From the NCBI GenBank assembly GCA_902702965.1, contig CACRXP010000232.1:563047-627046 (forward strand): a stretch of DNA of 64,000 nucleotides. Reading direction: 5' to 3'. Below the pieces are notes generated by a model, which had not been told where the DNA came from, did no database searches, and saw nothing but the letters and a program-made list of their open reading frames with translations. Positions 22,953-34,953 of the stretch are shown here, in pieces (position 1 is the first letter of the stretch; each line of letters starts with the position of its first letter). This DNA is from Spirometra erinaceieuropaei (lineage: Eukaryota > Platyhelminthes > Cestoda > Diphyllobothriidea > Diphyllobothriidae). The position numbers were made by a program, and so were the translations under genes.

Positions 22953-23762
22953 ATTTTGCTTCCTTCAAAACGATTCTAGCGTAGTGTGCGGATGACCTGA
23001 TTATAGTAGTTCAGATAAACGAAGAGGGAAACAATAAATAGACAATGAACACAATAGACCAACTGATGTGCATATAAGAATATCCCTATTTGGATGGCGA
23101 GCAGAACAATGACGGCTCAGTTTCAAAAGCCGCAAGTTCATCACTCCACTTAAATAATCCTCCCCAGTCGAAAAGACATTTCAGAATCTTGGTCATGCTA
23201 TTCGCCATCGCAGGTTAAATCCTCTTGCTTATACGCTTTAGGTTACAAAAAAACATTAATGCAAAAAGTTTCGAATTAATCCCTTCTGGAATCCCTTTCG
23301 AAGTCTGATTTTGCATCCAGGAAAATCAGCTGCGGGTGTGCATGATAAGCCGCACTAATTTGAAAAACCGAGGAGAATATTTGGCTTCAGAAACTGTATT
23401 TGGCAGATTCGTGGTTTTTGCATCAAGCATAGTACTAAGCTTGTTTAGCAGTAAATGTTTTACTGCACTGAGAACTAAAAGGCGTAAACAGATGTAAAAG
23501 GTGTACCCGTGACGTATTGTCGATTTTCTTTGTCACATCATGCACGAAAGACGTTAAACCAGTTCCTATTGGACGTTGATTTTACGCGCATAGGGAAATT
23601 TACAACCGACAAGCTGCCGTATGCGTAACTGGTTGGTATTTTCAACAGTAACCAAGTTACAAACTGGGCCTTTATAATAAATAAAACAGAAAAATGGTCC
23701 GTACGCAAGCCATGCGATAATTTTATTCGTCGTACACAAAAATGTGCCATTACACTACATTA
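22953..23762. other. No gene recognised
   Basis: About 800 bp between PLE-1 and PAL-D. Nothing in it is identifiable. Confidence 0.4.
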
Positions 23763-24690
23763 CAGGAAATACATTAGAAATGTTAACCTTAATTCTGAAA
23801 TTCAAGTCGAATCGCAAGGGTTGCTTAAGTAGGGTGGCAGTATTTATCATCGTGCAGCACAATTCCATAATAATTCGGTTACTTCAAGACATCGTCTTTT
23901 GAATGAAATGTTTTCCGGCCGCCTGAAAATATAACACTCCATAAAAAGTGACAATTTAAGTTGCATGAATTTTTCTTACTGATTATCAATTTCCTTAAAA
24001 ATCAAATATATTTCATAGAACATATACCTCAAATATTACTTCTTTTAATCATACACAGTAAATTACGTCTTCTTCAAATTTTATACTTGAAGGTGGTGTA
24101 TAATTGATCTTTTAAAATTTTTCCAATTCCTGAATAATTCTGAACCCGACCTACCGTTATACTTGCATTCATAGTTTTCAAACTACAAGTTGTACGTTTT
24201 CCGTACATGGAAAGTCATAGTCTCACTACAGTATTAAAGTGAGACCATAGAGGTTCATCAAAGTTAGCAGTAGATTTAAGCCATGTTGCAAACTTTAAAA
24301 GCAATATTAATAAATTCAGGGGCACGACGTTTTTACGAACAGGCCCCTTGCAGTCTTAAGAAATCCCATAATTGGAAACTATTTTAAAACCTACATTTAC
24401 CTTCCCTTCAAGTATAGGTAAAAGAAGTAATATTTTAAGCATATTTTATATGAAACATATTTGATTTTTAAGGACATTGAAAATCAGTGAGAAAAATTCA
24501 TGTCACTTTTTATAGAGTGTTATTTTTTTCAGGCAGCCGAAAAACATTTCATTCAAAAGATGACGTCTTGAAGTAACTGAATTTTTATGGGATTGTGCTG
24601 CGCGATTATGAATACTACCACCCTACTTAGGCTAAATAGCAATGTGTTCATTTATGTTGTAAAGGATGTTCTCGGTCAGAATATCACCCA
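23763..24690. mobile_element. Palindromic element PAL-D
   Basis: A left TA (23761-23762) precedes CAGGAAATACATTAGAAATG. The arms pair through GTAGGGTGG/CCACCCTAC, CTTCAAGACATCGTCTTTTG/CAAAAGATGACGTCTTGAAG and AAAAAGTGAC/GTCACTTTTT. The spacer is in the PAL-C orientation, with a core TTTTCCGTACATGG at 24197-24210. The right end is decayed; at 24664-24710 it resembles the extended terminus of PAL-I (AATATC, CCAATGG, TAATGTC). Confidence 0.7.
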
Positions 24691-24912
24691 GCGACGCCAA
24701 TGGACACCGTAATGTCGCTCTTCTTCATCGCAGGAGGGACCACTGGTTCGGATGTAGCTTACGACTATAATTTAATTTTTTAAATCCCAAACAGCCCCTC
24801 TGTCTACGGTCTATGAAATCTTTTTATTCCTGCCAGAAGCCCAGACCTCAGTCACATCGGACAATACTAGGACAAGGCAATAAAACAATTTTCAACGCAA
24901 CAAAAACTGGTT

Positions 24913-25240
24913 TCGATCGGGAATATACAGTGGCAGGGGGCGCTCACCGATCGTTCTTACCGACAGGGCAACGGGCTCGTGGCCCGGTGGGTAGAGGCGT
25001 GGACGTCTAAACCAACAGGTCGCGAGTTCGAGGCTTGGGTGTTCCACACTTCGGGCTTGGGTATGGCTGGCTGACAACGGCTACTAAGCCAGAAGTAGCC
25101 ATTCCAGTCTCCCTTGTCTTTGTCGGTAATACCACTCTGCCTCTTTCATGCACCGCTGTGCGGCTGCTGGTTGGACTCTAGAGAGAGCCCGTAAGGCACA
25201 ACGAAACGAGGGAGTTCCGTAAGAACGTTCGGTAAGCGTC
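24913..25240 (+). repeat. tRNA-derived SINE, most complete copy
   Basis: The tRNA-like head has an A-box-like TGGCCCGGTGGGTAGAGG at 24979-24996 and a B-box-like GAGTTCGAGGC at 25023-25033, spaced as in a tRNA gene. The body has GTATGGCTGGCTGACAACGG, CCATTCCAGTCTCCCTTGTC, TGTGCGGCTGCTGGTTGGAC and AGCCCGTAAGGCACAA. SINEs are transcribed by RNA polymerase III from these boxes and moved by LINE proteins (established). The partner LINE is unknown. The cloverleaf is not intact, so this is not a tRNA gene. Confidence 0.7.
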
Positions 25241-25454
25241 CCCTACCATTATACGTATATAATGATCTACATATTTATATTTGAAGGCACACACCTTCTC
25301 TGAGAAAAGTGCGGAACTTTATTAAGTACATTTTTGGACCGTGATTTCCCAGGTCGTCGTCCGACTTGAGTAAATTTGCAAAAAAATAAACATTTCAAAT
25401 GTTCTGAAAAGTCAGTGTTCATTTGGTGTTTGCGTCAGTAAGCGGCCGCCGTGT
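25241..25454 (-). other. Probable PLE-3 3' tail
   Basis: On minus this stretch follows the GIY-YIG relic and contains AATAAAG and TTATTTTTTTGC. It is presumed to be 3' untranslated sequence because of its position; there is no second copy in the window to confirm it. Confidence 0.3.
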
Positions 25455-25805
25455 GTGTCATGGGATGTTGATTGGCTCTCGTCTCTTCCACTTTTCCCTG
25501 AGCTTTCTGTACATGGCATCTAATTCAATGTGTCGATTGACGAATGATTCATCGGAGTGCATGGCTTCAAGAAAATCTCGGCCTTTTGGAGGGGCAAACT
25601 CCGACGATGCGAGCTTTGTCACATGCGAATTTGTGCCCAGTATATAGGGCATTTAAGACATGCGGTCTCGCCTCCTAACGGCCAGTTGATGTTCGTGCTC
25701 GTGGACGCGTGTATAGGCAGAGTTTTCCATTTGATTAGGATATACAGCATCACAGGACTTGCATGGGATCTTATGGACAACTCCCTTTTTTATAAAGGTA
25801 GCCAA
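25455..25805 (-). pseudogene. PLE-3 GIY-YIG endonuclease domain with one in-frame stop
   Basis: Minus-strand frame reading GVVHKIPCKSCDAVY, then YTRVHEHEHQLAVRRRDRM, a stop codon, then HVTKLASSEF, VNRHIELDAMYRKLREKW and a terminal stop. CKSC, the Y of the domain core, the R/E-H helix and the C-terminal block fit the PLE GIY-YIG type. Where YVG is expected the copy reads YPN, so the YIG half-motif is lost. The domain cuts target DNA for retrotransposition (family knowledge). It differs clearly from PLE-1 and PLE-2, so it is a third lineage. No RT was recognised upstream (25806-26700 on minus). Confidence 0.7.
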
Positions 25806-26714
25806 TCCTATCCTTAGAGTGTACAAGCTGAGGGCGTAAATGAGTCATCGGCTTTGCGCCACTTTTATTAGATGCTTTCTCAAACTAAAAAAATAAAATG
25901 ATTACAATTGTATTGATAATCTAAGAAATATTTTGTCGCGAAACAATTTAATTTAGTCAGTCTCATCCCATGCAAGTAAAAGTCGTTTCTACTTACCATT
26001 TGTGTTAGGAAATTTGAGCAGTCTATCTGCCTGCGCATAAGCAATAACAGTGGACTAAGAGGATCTGGTATTTAGCAACAACAGCTTATTAATTTGTCAG
26101 TTCTTGCTGTCATGCTTGTTGCCTAGAAGACCGTGGCCCTGTCTGGTGTTGAAGTCTCCTAACTTCTCTTATGATTTTGTCCAGCCCTGTTGCGAGTAAA
26201 AACTATACGGCAAAACAAATACGAGTGACTGGTTCCAGGGCGTTGCCGATAGGGTTGGTTATTATTCCAGCCTCCAATGGGCGACCCACCTATGTTACAC
26301 CTAGTCAAAGCCGGTTTCTTTATTGGTGGGCGGTGTCCCGCTCCAATGCCTGCGGCAATATTTCGTCACATTGTCACAGCGCTGTCGGATTAAGCCGCCA
26401 AAGACCAAATCCTGACGGCAACTTTGGTCGTCTGAATGAAGGCGAAGACTGTCGCTGATGTAATTGTGTACAGCGCAATTTATTCACTACTTTTGTTGGT
26501 ATTAGAGCTGCAGCGAAACACTGTCATGTTGTACTTCTGTATCATAAAAAGTAGAGGTAAGATATTTTTAAAGTTTTGGTAAAGGAGCGTTACCAAATCA
26601 GGTTACAGGACGTGCTTGTCCCGTCGTGCCAAGGGGCTCAGTTTAGTGTCATTGTGGACAATCTCCTTAAGACTATAAGTATATATAAACAAGGTGGCAC
26701 CGAAAAAAGACAAG
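25806..26714. other. No gene recognised
   Basis: This is the region where the RT of PLE-3 would lie if present. I could not read RT motifs on the minus strand, and nothing else is identifiable. Confidence 0.4.
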
Positions 26715-26880
26715 AGAGGCTGGGATTGTTATTCCCGTCCTACTAGTCGTCGTCAGTCAGTCTAACTCAAGTCGGGACAACTTGGGTTCGAACACGGGTC
26801 TTTTTGGTTAGTGAGTGTCAGTGAGTTCAGCGCTCTAAACACTGAGCGTCCAAACATCGTGTTCCCCCGAAATATGGGGG
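26715..26880 (-). repeat. Diverged SINE copy
   Basis: On minus it reads GCTCAGTGTTTAGAGCGCTG (A-box region), CCCGTGTTCGAACCC (B-box region) and GACTGACTGACGACGACTAG (body), then CAGCCTCTCTTGTC. Order and spacing follow the SINE at 24913, with many substitutions. Confidence 0.6.
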
Positions 26881-28175
26881 CTGGATAAGGCTGACTGGCG
26901 TCGGCCAATGGGTCAGAACTGACTATCGCGGTCTCCCTCGCCTTTATCATCACCACTTTGTATACCACCATGTCATGTTCGCCCTGTCATCCCGAAATGG
27001 CCAAATAGTCACTCCCAATCGCTCCTGTCAAACTTTTTGCAACTCTTAGCATTGACCCCCGTGATTTCCTCTGAGGGCCGTCTTTACATTTAGCAACGAA
27101 CTTGTTGATTCAGTGGCATTTGTTTACGCCGGGCTTTTAAAAGTAACTGTGACTTCAAAAGAACAAGATTGTCTCGCAGTGCGCAATGCCTTCCTACTTT
27201 TTATTAGGACAGAGAAAGTAGATATTCTGAGTTGCTACTACTGTCTCCTGAGCAACGGTAGGGTGAAGGGTCCCACCTACCTGTCGGTAGACTGTGGAGC
27301 GTGTCATACCGGAATGGTGGTAATGGAGGAAGGGTTGCGGGTGGGCAGCATGCCAGACAGTAAGCTGACGAAATGCAAGAAAAACACAGAAGTTGGTTGG
27401 ATTTCTTACAAAAGCCTTATTGTGCGCTTTCGTGTGGCAACGGAAATGGGCGCGTTAAACAAAAAATAGCCATAAAGCAGAAAAGCAAGAACCAAAAATA
27501 ACAGACTTTGAGTAATGGTTTAAGGTCATAGGGAGTGATTGTTGTTGGCTGTGTACTGTCTGCAACGGCCAGCAAACCAATGCCAAAGTGAAGCCCGTAT
27601 GACACGACCCATAGTCTACCTACAGCTATGTGGGGTCATTCATCCTACCTTTGTTGCCTTTTGTTTTCTGGTGGGAAAGTCAATTCGTTGTCCGCATTTC
27701 TTGCCTATAGGCACTATTTTGAACATTTATTCCTCGTTATAATTACATAGCTGCCATTTCTATAGAGCGTGCTCTAAAAACTGATGGTCGCCGTAATATA
27801 CTTATTTGTTTTTTGGATTTCCGAATCATATTTTGTGGTCATTGGTCATCCCAGACTGGCATATCTGACGTCGTAGTCGGTCCTATCCAACGTACTACTG
27901 CGTATTCCGATGTGCTACTGTGCCCGTTCGGTTTGGTGCTTCTGCTAGGCGGTGTGCTCCGTGGGAGTTACTCACACTGGTCGCGGGGGCTCACTCTGGC
28001 AGCCCTTGGCCTTTCATGAGACTGCATGATGAAGCGGTTCATGGGAGACCCCGCAGGCGACCCACCACCGTGTACTTTATTTTCTTTCCCGTCTCTACGG
28101 ATGGAGATGACGATTTGACACGGGTATAAGGTCCCCACGTAAGGCCAGAGGCTTTGCGCTAAATTTAAAAGGGTG
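26881..28175. other. No gene recognised
   Basis: The longest frame (118 codons, 27113-27469, plus) has scattered Cys but no motif or family I recognise. Other frames are short. I do not call a gene. Confidence 0.35.
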
Positions 28176-28266
28176 GCTATTCCCCTGACCTACCTCTGAC
28201 CCTAGCATTAACCCTAAATCTAGCCCTCATAACCCCAAACCTAGCCCCACTCGTAACCCTTGACCC
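28176..28266 (+). repeat. Degenerate telomere-like (CCCTAA)n tract
   Basis: Units such as TAACCCTAAATCTAGCCCT, AACCCCAAACC and CGTAACCC. The flank GGGTGGCTATTCCCCTGACC resembles GGGTAACCATTCCCGCATCC at 60560, hinting at a shared parent repeat. Confidence 0.6.
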
Positions 28267-30339
28267 CTGGAATTTATCGCAAAATCACCTGCAATATGCG
28301 GTCTTCATTACGGTGCTCTACATATACGACCTCACTAGGAATACTGAGTCGATTGCCTAAGTTATTTGTCCCCTTTTTATAATGACGGTCCTTATTTTAC
28401 TGGCACTACAAATTTGCATATACATCTGACTGAGAAAGCAATCAGCATGTTTCGCAGATGTTCCTTCGTGAATCGATTCCTCCCCTTAACATAGACAGAC
28501 TGCCTTATCTACTAATTCTTCCAAACAGAAATCATGATCCACTCCGCCTCTGCAGATTTGACTACTGGTCTGTCTGAATCACTGGTGGCAGTATTTTATT
28601 TTACTCCGAGAGTTCATTAAATTGGGCTTATCTTGTCAGGTTAGAGGATTGTGTTTCATTGTCTTCTGACTTAGTAACTGGGTTCACGTCCCCGCCCTCT
28701 CTGATCCCGCGGCGTAAATCCGGCTCCCATTTATAAACTAACTAGAGAGGACTTCACATCCTAATTGCCGTTATCAATATCCCTTCCCTGCTTGGTGTAT
28801 TTTGACATTTTTCGTGTTCTCGTCTGTCTCTTCGGTTTACTCGGTGAAAACAAGTGAGAACTGGATTGATACTGGTCGACAGTGGCTCTCTAGCCATGCA
28901 ATAGTGTTGCATTGTGGCACTCTGTCCTACTCCTTTAAAGGTTTCCAGGGAGAAGCGGCACAGTCATTCGTGTCTGATCAAAGTACGGTACTTTAAAGGC
29001 TAGAAGACGAATGGAACTTATTATCTATTTCTTCTGATGGAGAGACTGACTGCTACCGTCAGACATGGCCTACACCGATTATGCTCCCGTTTCTCAAAGT
29101 GGCCAAATGTGCAAATTTTCCCTGTCTCCTTCTATAGCGCAATTGAAGAAATCCACTATGCAAGAGCGGTACAAATAGGGTAAAACGGCCGGTCATTTGG
29201 GCATAAAAATAGTTTCTATTATTCGTGAGCCGGAATAGTTTCACCTGTTTAAGACTCCTCAAAGCGTACCCTTTCAGAATTTTCGGCTTTGGATTCTAAA
29301 TTCATTCTTATGTCAGCATGCTTTGCATTCGGTCATATTTCAATAATGCATTTCATGACTGGCATAAATATCCTGTCAATCCTATGACTACTGAGCGTAT
29401 TTCTGTTTATGCATGAAGCCTGAATGTCCAAAAATGCAACCTGTTAGATCGACTATTTTTTCTATTATTGCGATAAAATACTGCCGAAGCAGAAATGTAT
29501 TGTCTCTTCCATTAGTAAAAGACGTAAGTCTGGAGAGAGAGAAAGCTGTTGCCAAAAAGACCGATAAAATATAACTCAAAACACTTTTTGACTTCTGGCT
29601 TGAAATGAAGGCAAATAAGCATTTGAGGTCATTTTCAGTATGCTTGGTTTGCAGGACTTGATGCCTATGTGAGATAAAAGTTTAAATTTTTTAACAACCA
29701 ACAATGACCCGCTCTCGCTTCCCAATGCTCTTCTCAAAATATAGCTTATATATTTAAATTCCATCCTTAAAGGACGGGTGAGTCAAGGGCTTCGAATATT
29801 TTACCTAGTGTTTTTCTGCTCTGACACCCATCAGCATGGTCCCCCAAAATGTGTTTATGCTGGAAAGCAGTACTGATTTCCGTCACAGCAGCAACGTACT
29901 ACAAAATCCTTTCTTTCGAAGACTTTGCCTATCCATTCAATATTGCCTATTAATGATGTAGATGGGATTGTGAATAACCGGTCAAAATAGTTACATATCA
30001 GGAAAGTCGGTGCGCAAAACGTGGGAATTACACTTATTTCGTTTTCCGTGGAACTAACGAAACAATCGTCGCATTGGCCAAAGACACGCAAACAGCATGG
30101 CTCTTACTAGACCTGTCCTGCATGCCGCATTTCCCTTAGTTTTAACGCTCCATGCCTCACCTGATGGGAATTAAATGACGAAAATCCCTAAGCCCTCGAC
30201 TTCATTACTGATGAAAATTTATTTTCTGCGTGGTTGACCTGGTCGATGATGAAAATATAAAACCGCCTACGTCAGTGTAGGTGGACTCGAGCTAATTTCC
30301 ACGGGGTTCATATTCTCTCACATAAGGCCCAACACTAAC
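28267..30339. other. Unassigned DNA
   Basis: No gene or element recognised in about 2 kb. Frames are short on both strands. Confidence 0.4.
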
Positions 30340-30395
30340 TCTGGCCTCCTGGAAGCTAGGTCAAGGTCACCTGTACTACGAGGGATCCCCATTCA
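30340..30395 (-). repeat. Dispersed repeat 'T', copy 3
   Basis: CCTGGAAGCTAGGTCAAGG and TCACCTGTACTACGAGGG match the inverted copy at 60508-60560 and the plus copies at 979 and 8345. Confidence 0.5.
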
Positions 30396-31863
30396 GATGT
30401 CCGATTGTTCGTTCCTACTAGAGGCAGAAAAAATGCCCTTGGAGAGGAAAGGAAAGCTTTCTGGAATAAATTTATCAAGAGACTGGCGTTCCCAAGTGTC
30501 TTCGCAGCTGTCTGTCAACAGATCGCGAACTTTAGGAAAGACTGAAGGCATTTCGTCCCTTTATAGTCACGGTTTGTTGCTCGTCATGGTAGTTTCATGC
30601 GCGTCAAACTGTTTATAGTGAGGAATGTGCGTTGACACCAAACCACCGTTAGAGCGGGTTGGTCAGTTGATGCGGAATTGAACGCAGTGGCTGACAGAGT
30701 TAAACAACTTGTTCGAAAAACACACCTAGAGTTCATAGAAGGGTTTTTTCTAGTGTTCCACAGCAAATTGTTTCCAGTAACAAGCAGCGAGAGAAATCTT
30801 CATATTACGGGATTTACTTTGCTAGACTGCTTTGGTCTTGGATCCTTGAACTGTCTAAACATTTAACCTCTCTATTCGAATGCAAAATGCCCGGGGAGGG
30901 ATGCTAAATTTTCTTTTTCAGAAAATAACTGAAGAAGGTGAACCAGAAAACTGACTTTCATTCTGTCATGTTTGGTATGTCTGACATTTAACCTGCAACA
31001 CCGAAATCTACTGGCCGAAGTGCTGTGGAACCTTCTTGCGTTCGACCTTGTCGGCAAGCACATCGTTATCGACGTAAGACATTTAGCGAAGTATCCTGAG
31101 AGGTCTGTGATAAAACTTCGTATGGCGCCTCAGCCGGCCGACTTTTATGGCTGTCACTGAAAAATCTACGTCCACCTATTCATTTAACGTAAAACTACCA
31201 TTTTATATGCGCCTCATATGGTGGGCATTTGCAAAATATGGGCATTTTTGTTGGATCATTTACATACCCCTTAAATAAAATAATGGTTCGCAGTCTTTCC
31301 CATGGCTTGCATATGGGAATTCCTAGCGAAGTTGCTTCCACTGTTTTGCTGGTGTGCCCATTTATGAGGTATCTCAAATTCCGTAGCTATTCGGATGATA
31401 ACTGGGTCATACGCCTAATAACAGTTTTCGAAACTGCAGTTTATGGTTAATTGTGTATAAGACCGATTGATCAGTACTTTTGGAACAAAAGTATTTGCGC
31501 TGCAGGCATTGTTTTCATTCCTTACCACCCAAATGGGTCATTTTCCAAAATTAAATAAGAACGAAATCCCTTATTAAATTATGTAAAGCGTGCTGAATGT
31601 TGCTGAGTTAGCCAAAATACGCATAGTTTGACTTAATGTGTTTCAACCGAATTTAATTTATTCATGCACAGTTTGAAACATTTCCCAGAGTTACTTTGCA
31701 GATTTATGAGATTTATAGGAAGGAATGTATTTAAGACAGAAAAGAAAGGGACAGTGGGGTGGCCCATTCTGCTTGTAATCTATCATCCACCGAGTTTATC
31801 CCAGTCTCAAGCAGCTAGTATATGAGATATGAATCGAAGTCACTCGGTCGTCAAACATATTTC
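30396..31863. other. Unassigned DNA
   Basis: No recognisable gene or element. Several frames of 60-75 codons lie on both strands, and none is family-like. Confidence 0.4.
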
Positions 31864-32841
31864 CAGTCAATCCCATAAAATGCTAACCGAAATCGTGATG
31901 TGTTTTCGGTCGGGAATGATTGCTCAGATGGAGTTCTAATAGTGATTATCGTGCAAAATGATCACAAGATAATTCAGACACGTCAAAAGATTGACTTTTC
32001 AACTCACTTCTTTTCTGTCGCCCGCGAAAACACCAAATGGTAAAAAATGACTACTATATTAATATGATTTTTTGTTGATTTTTCATGTCTTTATCAGTTC
32101 GAATTCGTTTTATGGAAAACGTAATCAGGAATATGCTTCCTAGTACTCATTTGGTAGCAAGGCATATCTTCTGCAAATGGCATGTTCGAAGAATAAGTAC
32201 CTTTCGGTTTTGAAATGTTTATTATTATGAAGCTTTTAAGACCGCAAAATATCCCCTAAAATAGCATCGTATTTGTTCGTTTATCGAGACTGTTTATGAA
32301 ATATGCAATATAGTCCACAATCGCTACAATTTTTTTGAATCTTGTTTGATATCTTCTAAATGCTTTATAGGCATTTATGACCTTTTCTTACGTGGAAAGT
32401 GTACGGCTTCTTGACTGTAAATCCTTGAAGCCAATGCGGCGGCAGATCTGGACCCAGATTATACGAGAATGAAAAAAACTTAGTAAAAGCCTCAGAATAC
32501 CTGTTTCTCAAGTATAATATTTGAAAAAGACGTGATTTGTTACCAGATGCGTATAAGATAGCATATTTTTGCGTGTGTAGTCTGTGGAATATATTTGGAT
32601 ATACACAGGTATCTAAAATCAATGGAAAAATCCACACTACTTAAGTCGTCATTTTTTGAGCGCAACTTTTGCAGGCGGCCGGAAGTAAGTGTATTATAAA
32701 GCCGGTATACTGGCATGACTGATTTATTTTTTGATTGTGTTACTTGGTAATTACTTTTAGAACCTTGCCCAGGTAGGCCTTTCTAATCGAGAAGGCATTC
32801 CAGAATTTCGGGTAACCTTTCATGAGGTTGGCCACTGACTG
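31864..32841. mobile_element. Palindromic element PAL-E, 978 bp
   Basis: The right arm ends CCACTGACTG next to TA (32842-32843). The left arm starts CAGTCAATCCCATAAAATG. Inner pairs include TTGGTAGCAAGGCATATCTT/GATTTGTTACCAGATGCG and TTTTATGGAAAACGTAATCA/ATATTTTTGCGTGTGTAGTC-type sequence. The arms carry CACTACTTAAGTCGTCATTT. No left TA is visible. The arms are more diverged than in PAL-A or PAL-C and the spacer is of a different subtype, similar to PAL-F. Confidence 0.7.
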
Positions 32842-33109
32842 TAAGTCAGTCCATATAATGTCTAAGCTACTGGCTACTATCAGTATGGCGCGCGACCAAT
32901 GTTCACATATTTGGGCTGATTTGAAGACATAATACAGGCGATTTCGTCATGACTTCTCTGGCAGCCGCATAACGAATGAATCAATGAGCAAAGTGCTAAC
33001 TTCCATGACAGGGGGGACTGAAGCAACCGGCATCACTCACCGTCTGTCCCGCAAGCAGAATAAGTCGTTGAATGTCCCATCCCCCTCTCCTTCTGGTAGA
33101 AATCGGAAT

Positions 33110-33355
33110 ACTCGCAATCACAACGGACAGGGGATGGGTCATTGTCTCGATCGGTATGGCGTTCGATTCGAATGTTCAATGACCAACTGATCCGGGTTTG
33201 AATTACAATTGGTTCGGAGCCGAGCTTCGGTCTTGACTGGCTTAGCATGGCTTTTAATCCAAAAAATAGTCATTCCAGTTCCTCCGTCCGAAAGAGCTCT
33301 CTAGTACTGACTGCTTGTCGTTGTGTGATGGCTTGAGGGGGCTCCAGGTCTGGTG
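33110..33355 (+). repeat. Diverged SINE copy
   Basis: B-box-like GATCCGGGTTTGAATTAC near 33190, GCTTCGGTCTTGACTGGCTT, then AATAGTCATTCCAGTTCC. The order follows the SINE at 24913. The A-box region is barely readable. Confidence 0.5.
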
Positions 33356-34511
33356 CCCCAAGGCAAACATAAATTGCCTGCTACAATCCTCCAGTGTGGT
33401 TCGGCCAAAACCCAGTCCAATTGAGTAGCATGGATGTTTGCTAGGTACTGTCAGCCCTTCGAAAATCAACGGAAAGTTAAGATTGGTTGACAGTTGTTGT
33501 TGAGTGTCGTAATGGCTCTAAAACCTCGACTTTCCGCCATCGTTTCAAATACTCTTTGAAGGTTGGATGATAATTTGTTCAGCCTAATTTCGTGTTTATT
33601 GTGTATTAAATGAGTATTTATTACGGAGAAGAGCAACATAACCCAAGTGCAGATGGAGTCCTAGCGAGCTATTCAAAATAATTCAGATTAAAGCCTCGAT
33701 CTCATCCCTCATCCTAGTACAAGCTGTAACTTCACTTCCAAAAACGTGGAAGGTCAGCTAAAGAAAACCGTTTTCATTTATACCAATTTGAAATTTTAAT
33801 AATAAGGGTTACGAGCGCTTTCTAGCTGCGCGTATCCTTCCCTTTCCCTTAGTCTGTTCAGTAAATAAAGGCTCTGATTTTTAAATAATTGCAGACCATA
33901 TCGGGTGTCTGACACACCCTCAAAAATAGCCTTTTAGCTTGTGTTCTACATCTGCTGGCGTCATTTCAGAAAAATAAACTTTAACATGTGATTAACTCAG
34001 TAAAGACTTGCAGAAAGTCTGAAAAATGAAGTCGACGTTATTACTCGTCCAGACTGCGCAATCTGAGGTCGGGTCATATAGCCTAAAGTGCGTCTTAATT
34101 GGAAATCGAGACCACAACGATGCACTCTTCTCAAGGTAATGACAGAACTTCGTATCTTCCACTGAAGCTGCTAGACGACACGTGGTCCCATAGACTCACT
34201 CAGGAGTTGCTTGTCTCGTCCTGCGGCGCGGTTGATAACCACGCATTACTATGCATTCATTTCTGAAACCCTGGTTTGACGGAGGACCCTATGCTCCGAC
34301 ATTTGCACGTGCATGTAAGGCCTGGGTCAAGTTACCGGCAGTCTCACCCTTCGCATGATCGAAGCTGGCGTCGTGAACTCTGCCTAGACTAAGCCCACCT
34401 CTTCGTCTAACTGTAATTCCATAAAGCTCTGTACTTTTTGCGAAAGGGAGCTAGCTAAACGCGGCCCCTCAATTTCTATTTACAGGGCAGCGCCAGGCAG
34501 GCCGGCAGGTA
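33356..34511. other. No gene recognised
   Basis: Nothing identifiable. Frames are short. Confidence 0.4.
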
Positions 34512-34953
34512 GGTGGTGGTGGTGGTGGTGGTGGTGGTGGTGGTGGTGGTNNNNNNNNNNNNNNNNNNNNNNNNNNNNNNNNNNNNNNNNNNNNNNNNNN
34601 NNNNNNNNNNNNNNNNNNNNNNNNNNNNNNNNNNNNNNNNNNNNNNNNNNNNNNNNNNNNNNNNNNNNNNNNNNNNNNNNNNNNNNNNNNNNNNNNNNNN
34701 NNNNNNNNNNNNNNNNNNNNNNNNNNNNNNNNNNNNNNNNNNNNNNNNNNNNNNNNNNNNNNNNNNNNNNNNNNNNNNNNNNNNNNNNNNNNNNNNNNNN
34801 NNNNNNNNNNNNNNNNNNNNNNNNNNNNNNNNNNNNNNNNNNNNNNNNNNNNNNNNNNNNNNNNNNNNNNNNNNNNNNNNNNNNNNNNNNNNNNNNNNNN
34901 NNNNNNNNNNNNNNNNNNNNNNNNNNNNNNNNNNNNNGGTGGTGGTGGTGGTG
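34512..34953. repeat. (GGT)n microsatellite containing a 387-base assembly gap
   Basis: Thirteen GGT units lie to the left, N from 34551 to 34937, and five more units to the right. The phase of the unit is the same on both sides. The gap is most simply an unresolved longer (GGT)n array. Frames that cross the N run are meaningless. True length is unknown. Confidence 0.9.

Noticed and set aside
24970..25040. Possible tRNA gene
   Set aside because: A- and B-box-like motifs are present but the cloverleaf is not intact, and the sequence continues into a body shared with other dispersed copies, so it is a SINE head.
27113..27469. A 118-codon plus-strand frame
   Set aside because: No motif, domain or family recognised; length is within chance for a window this size.
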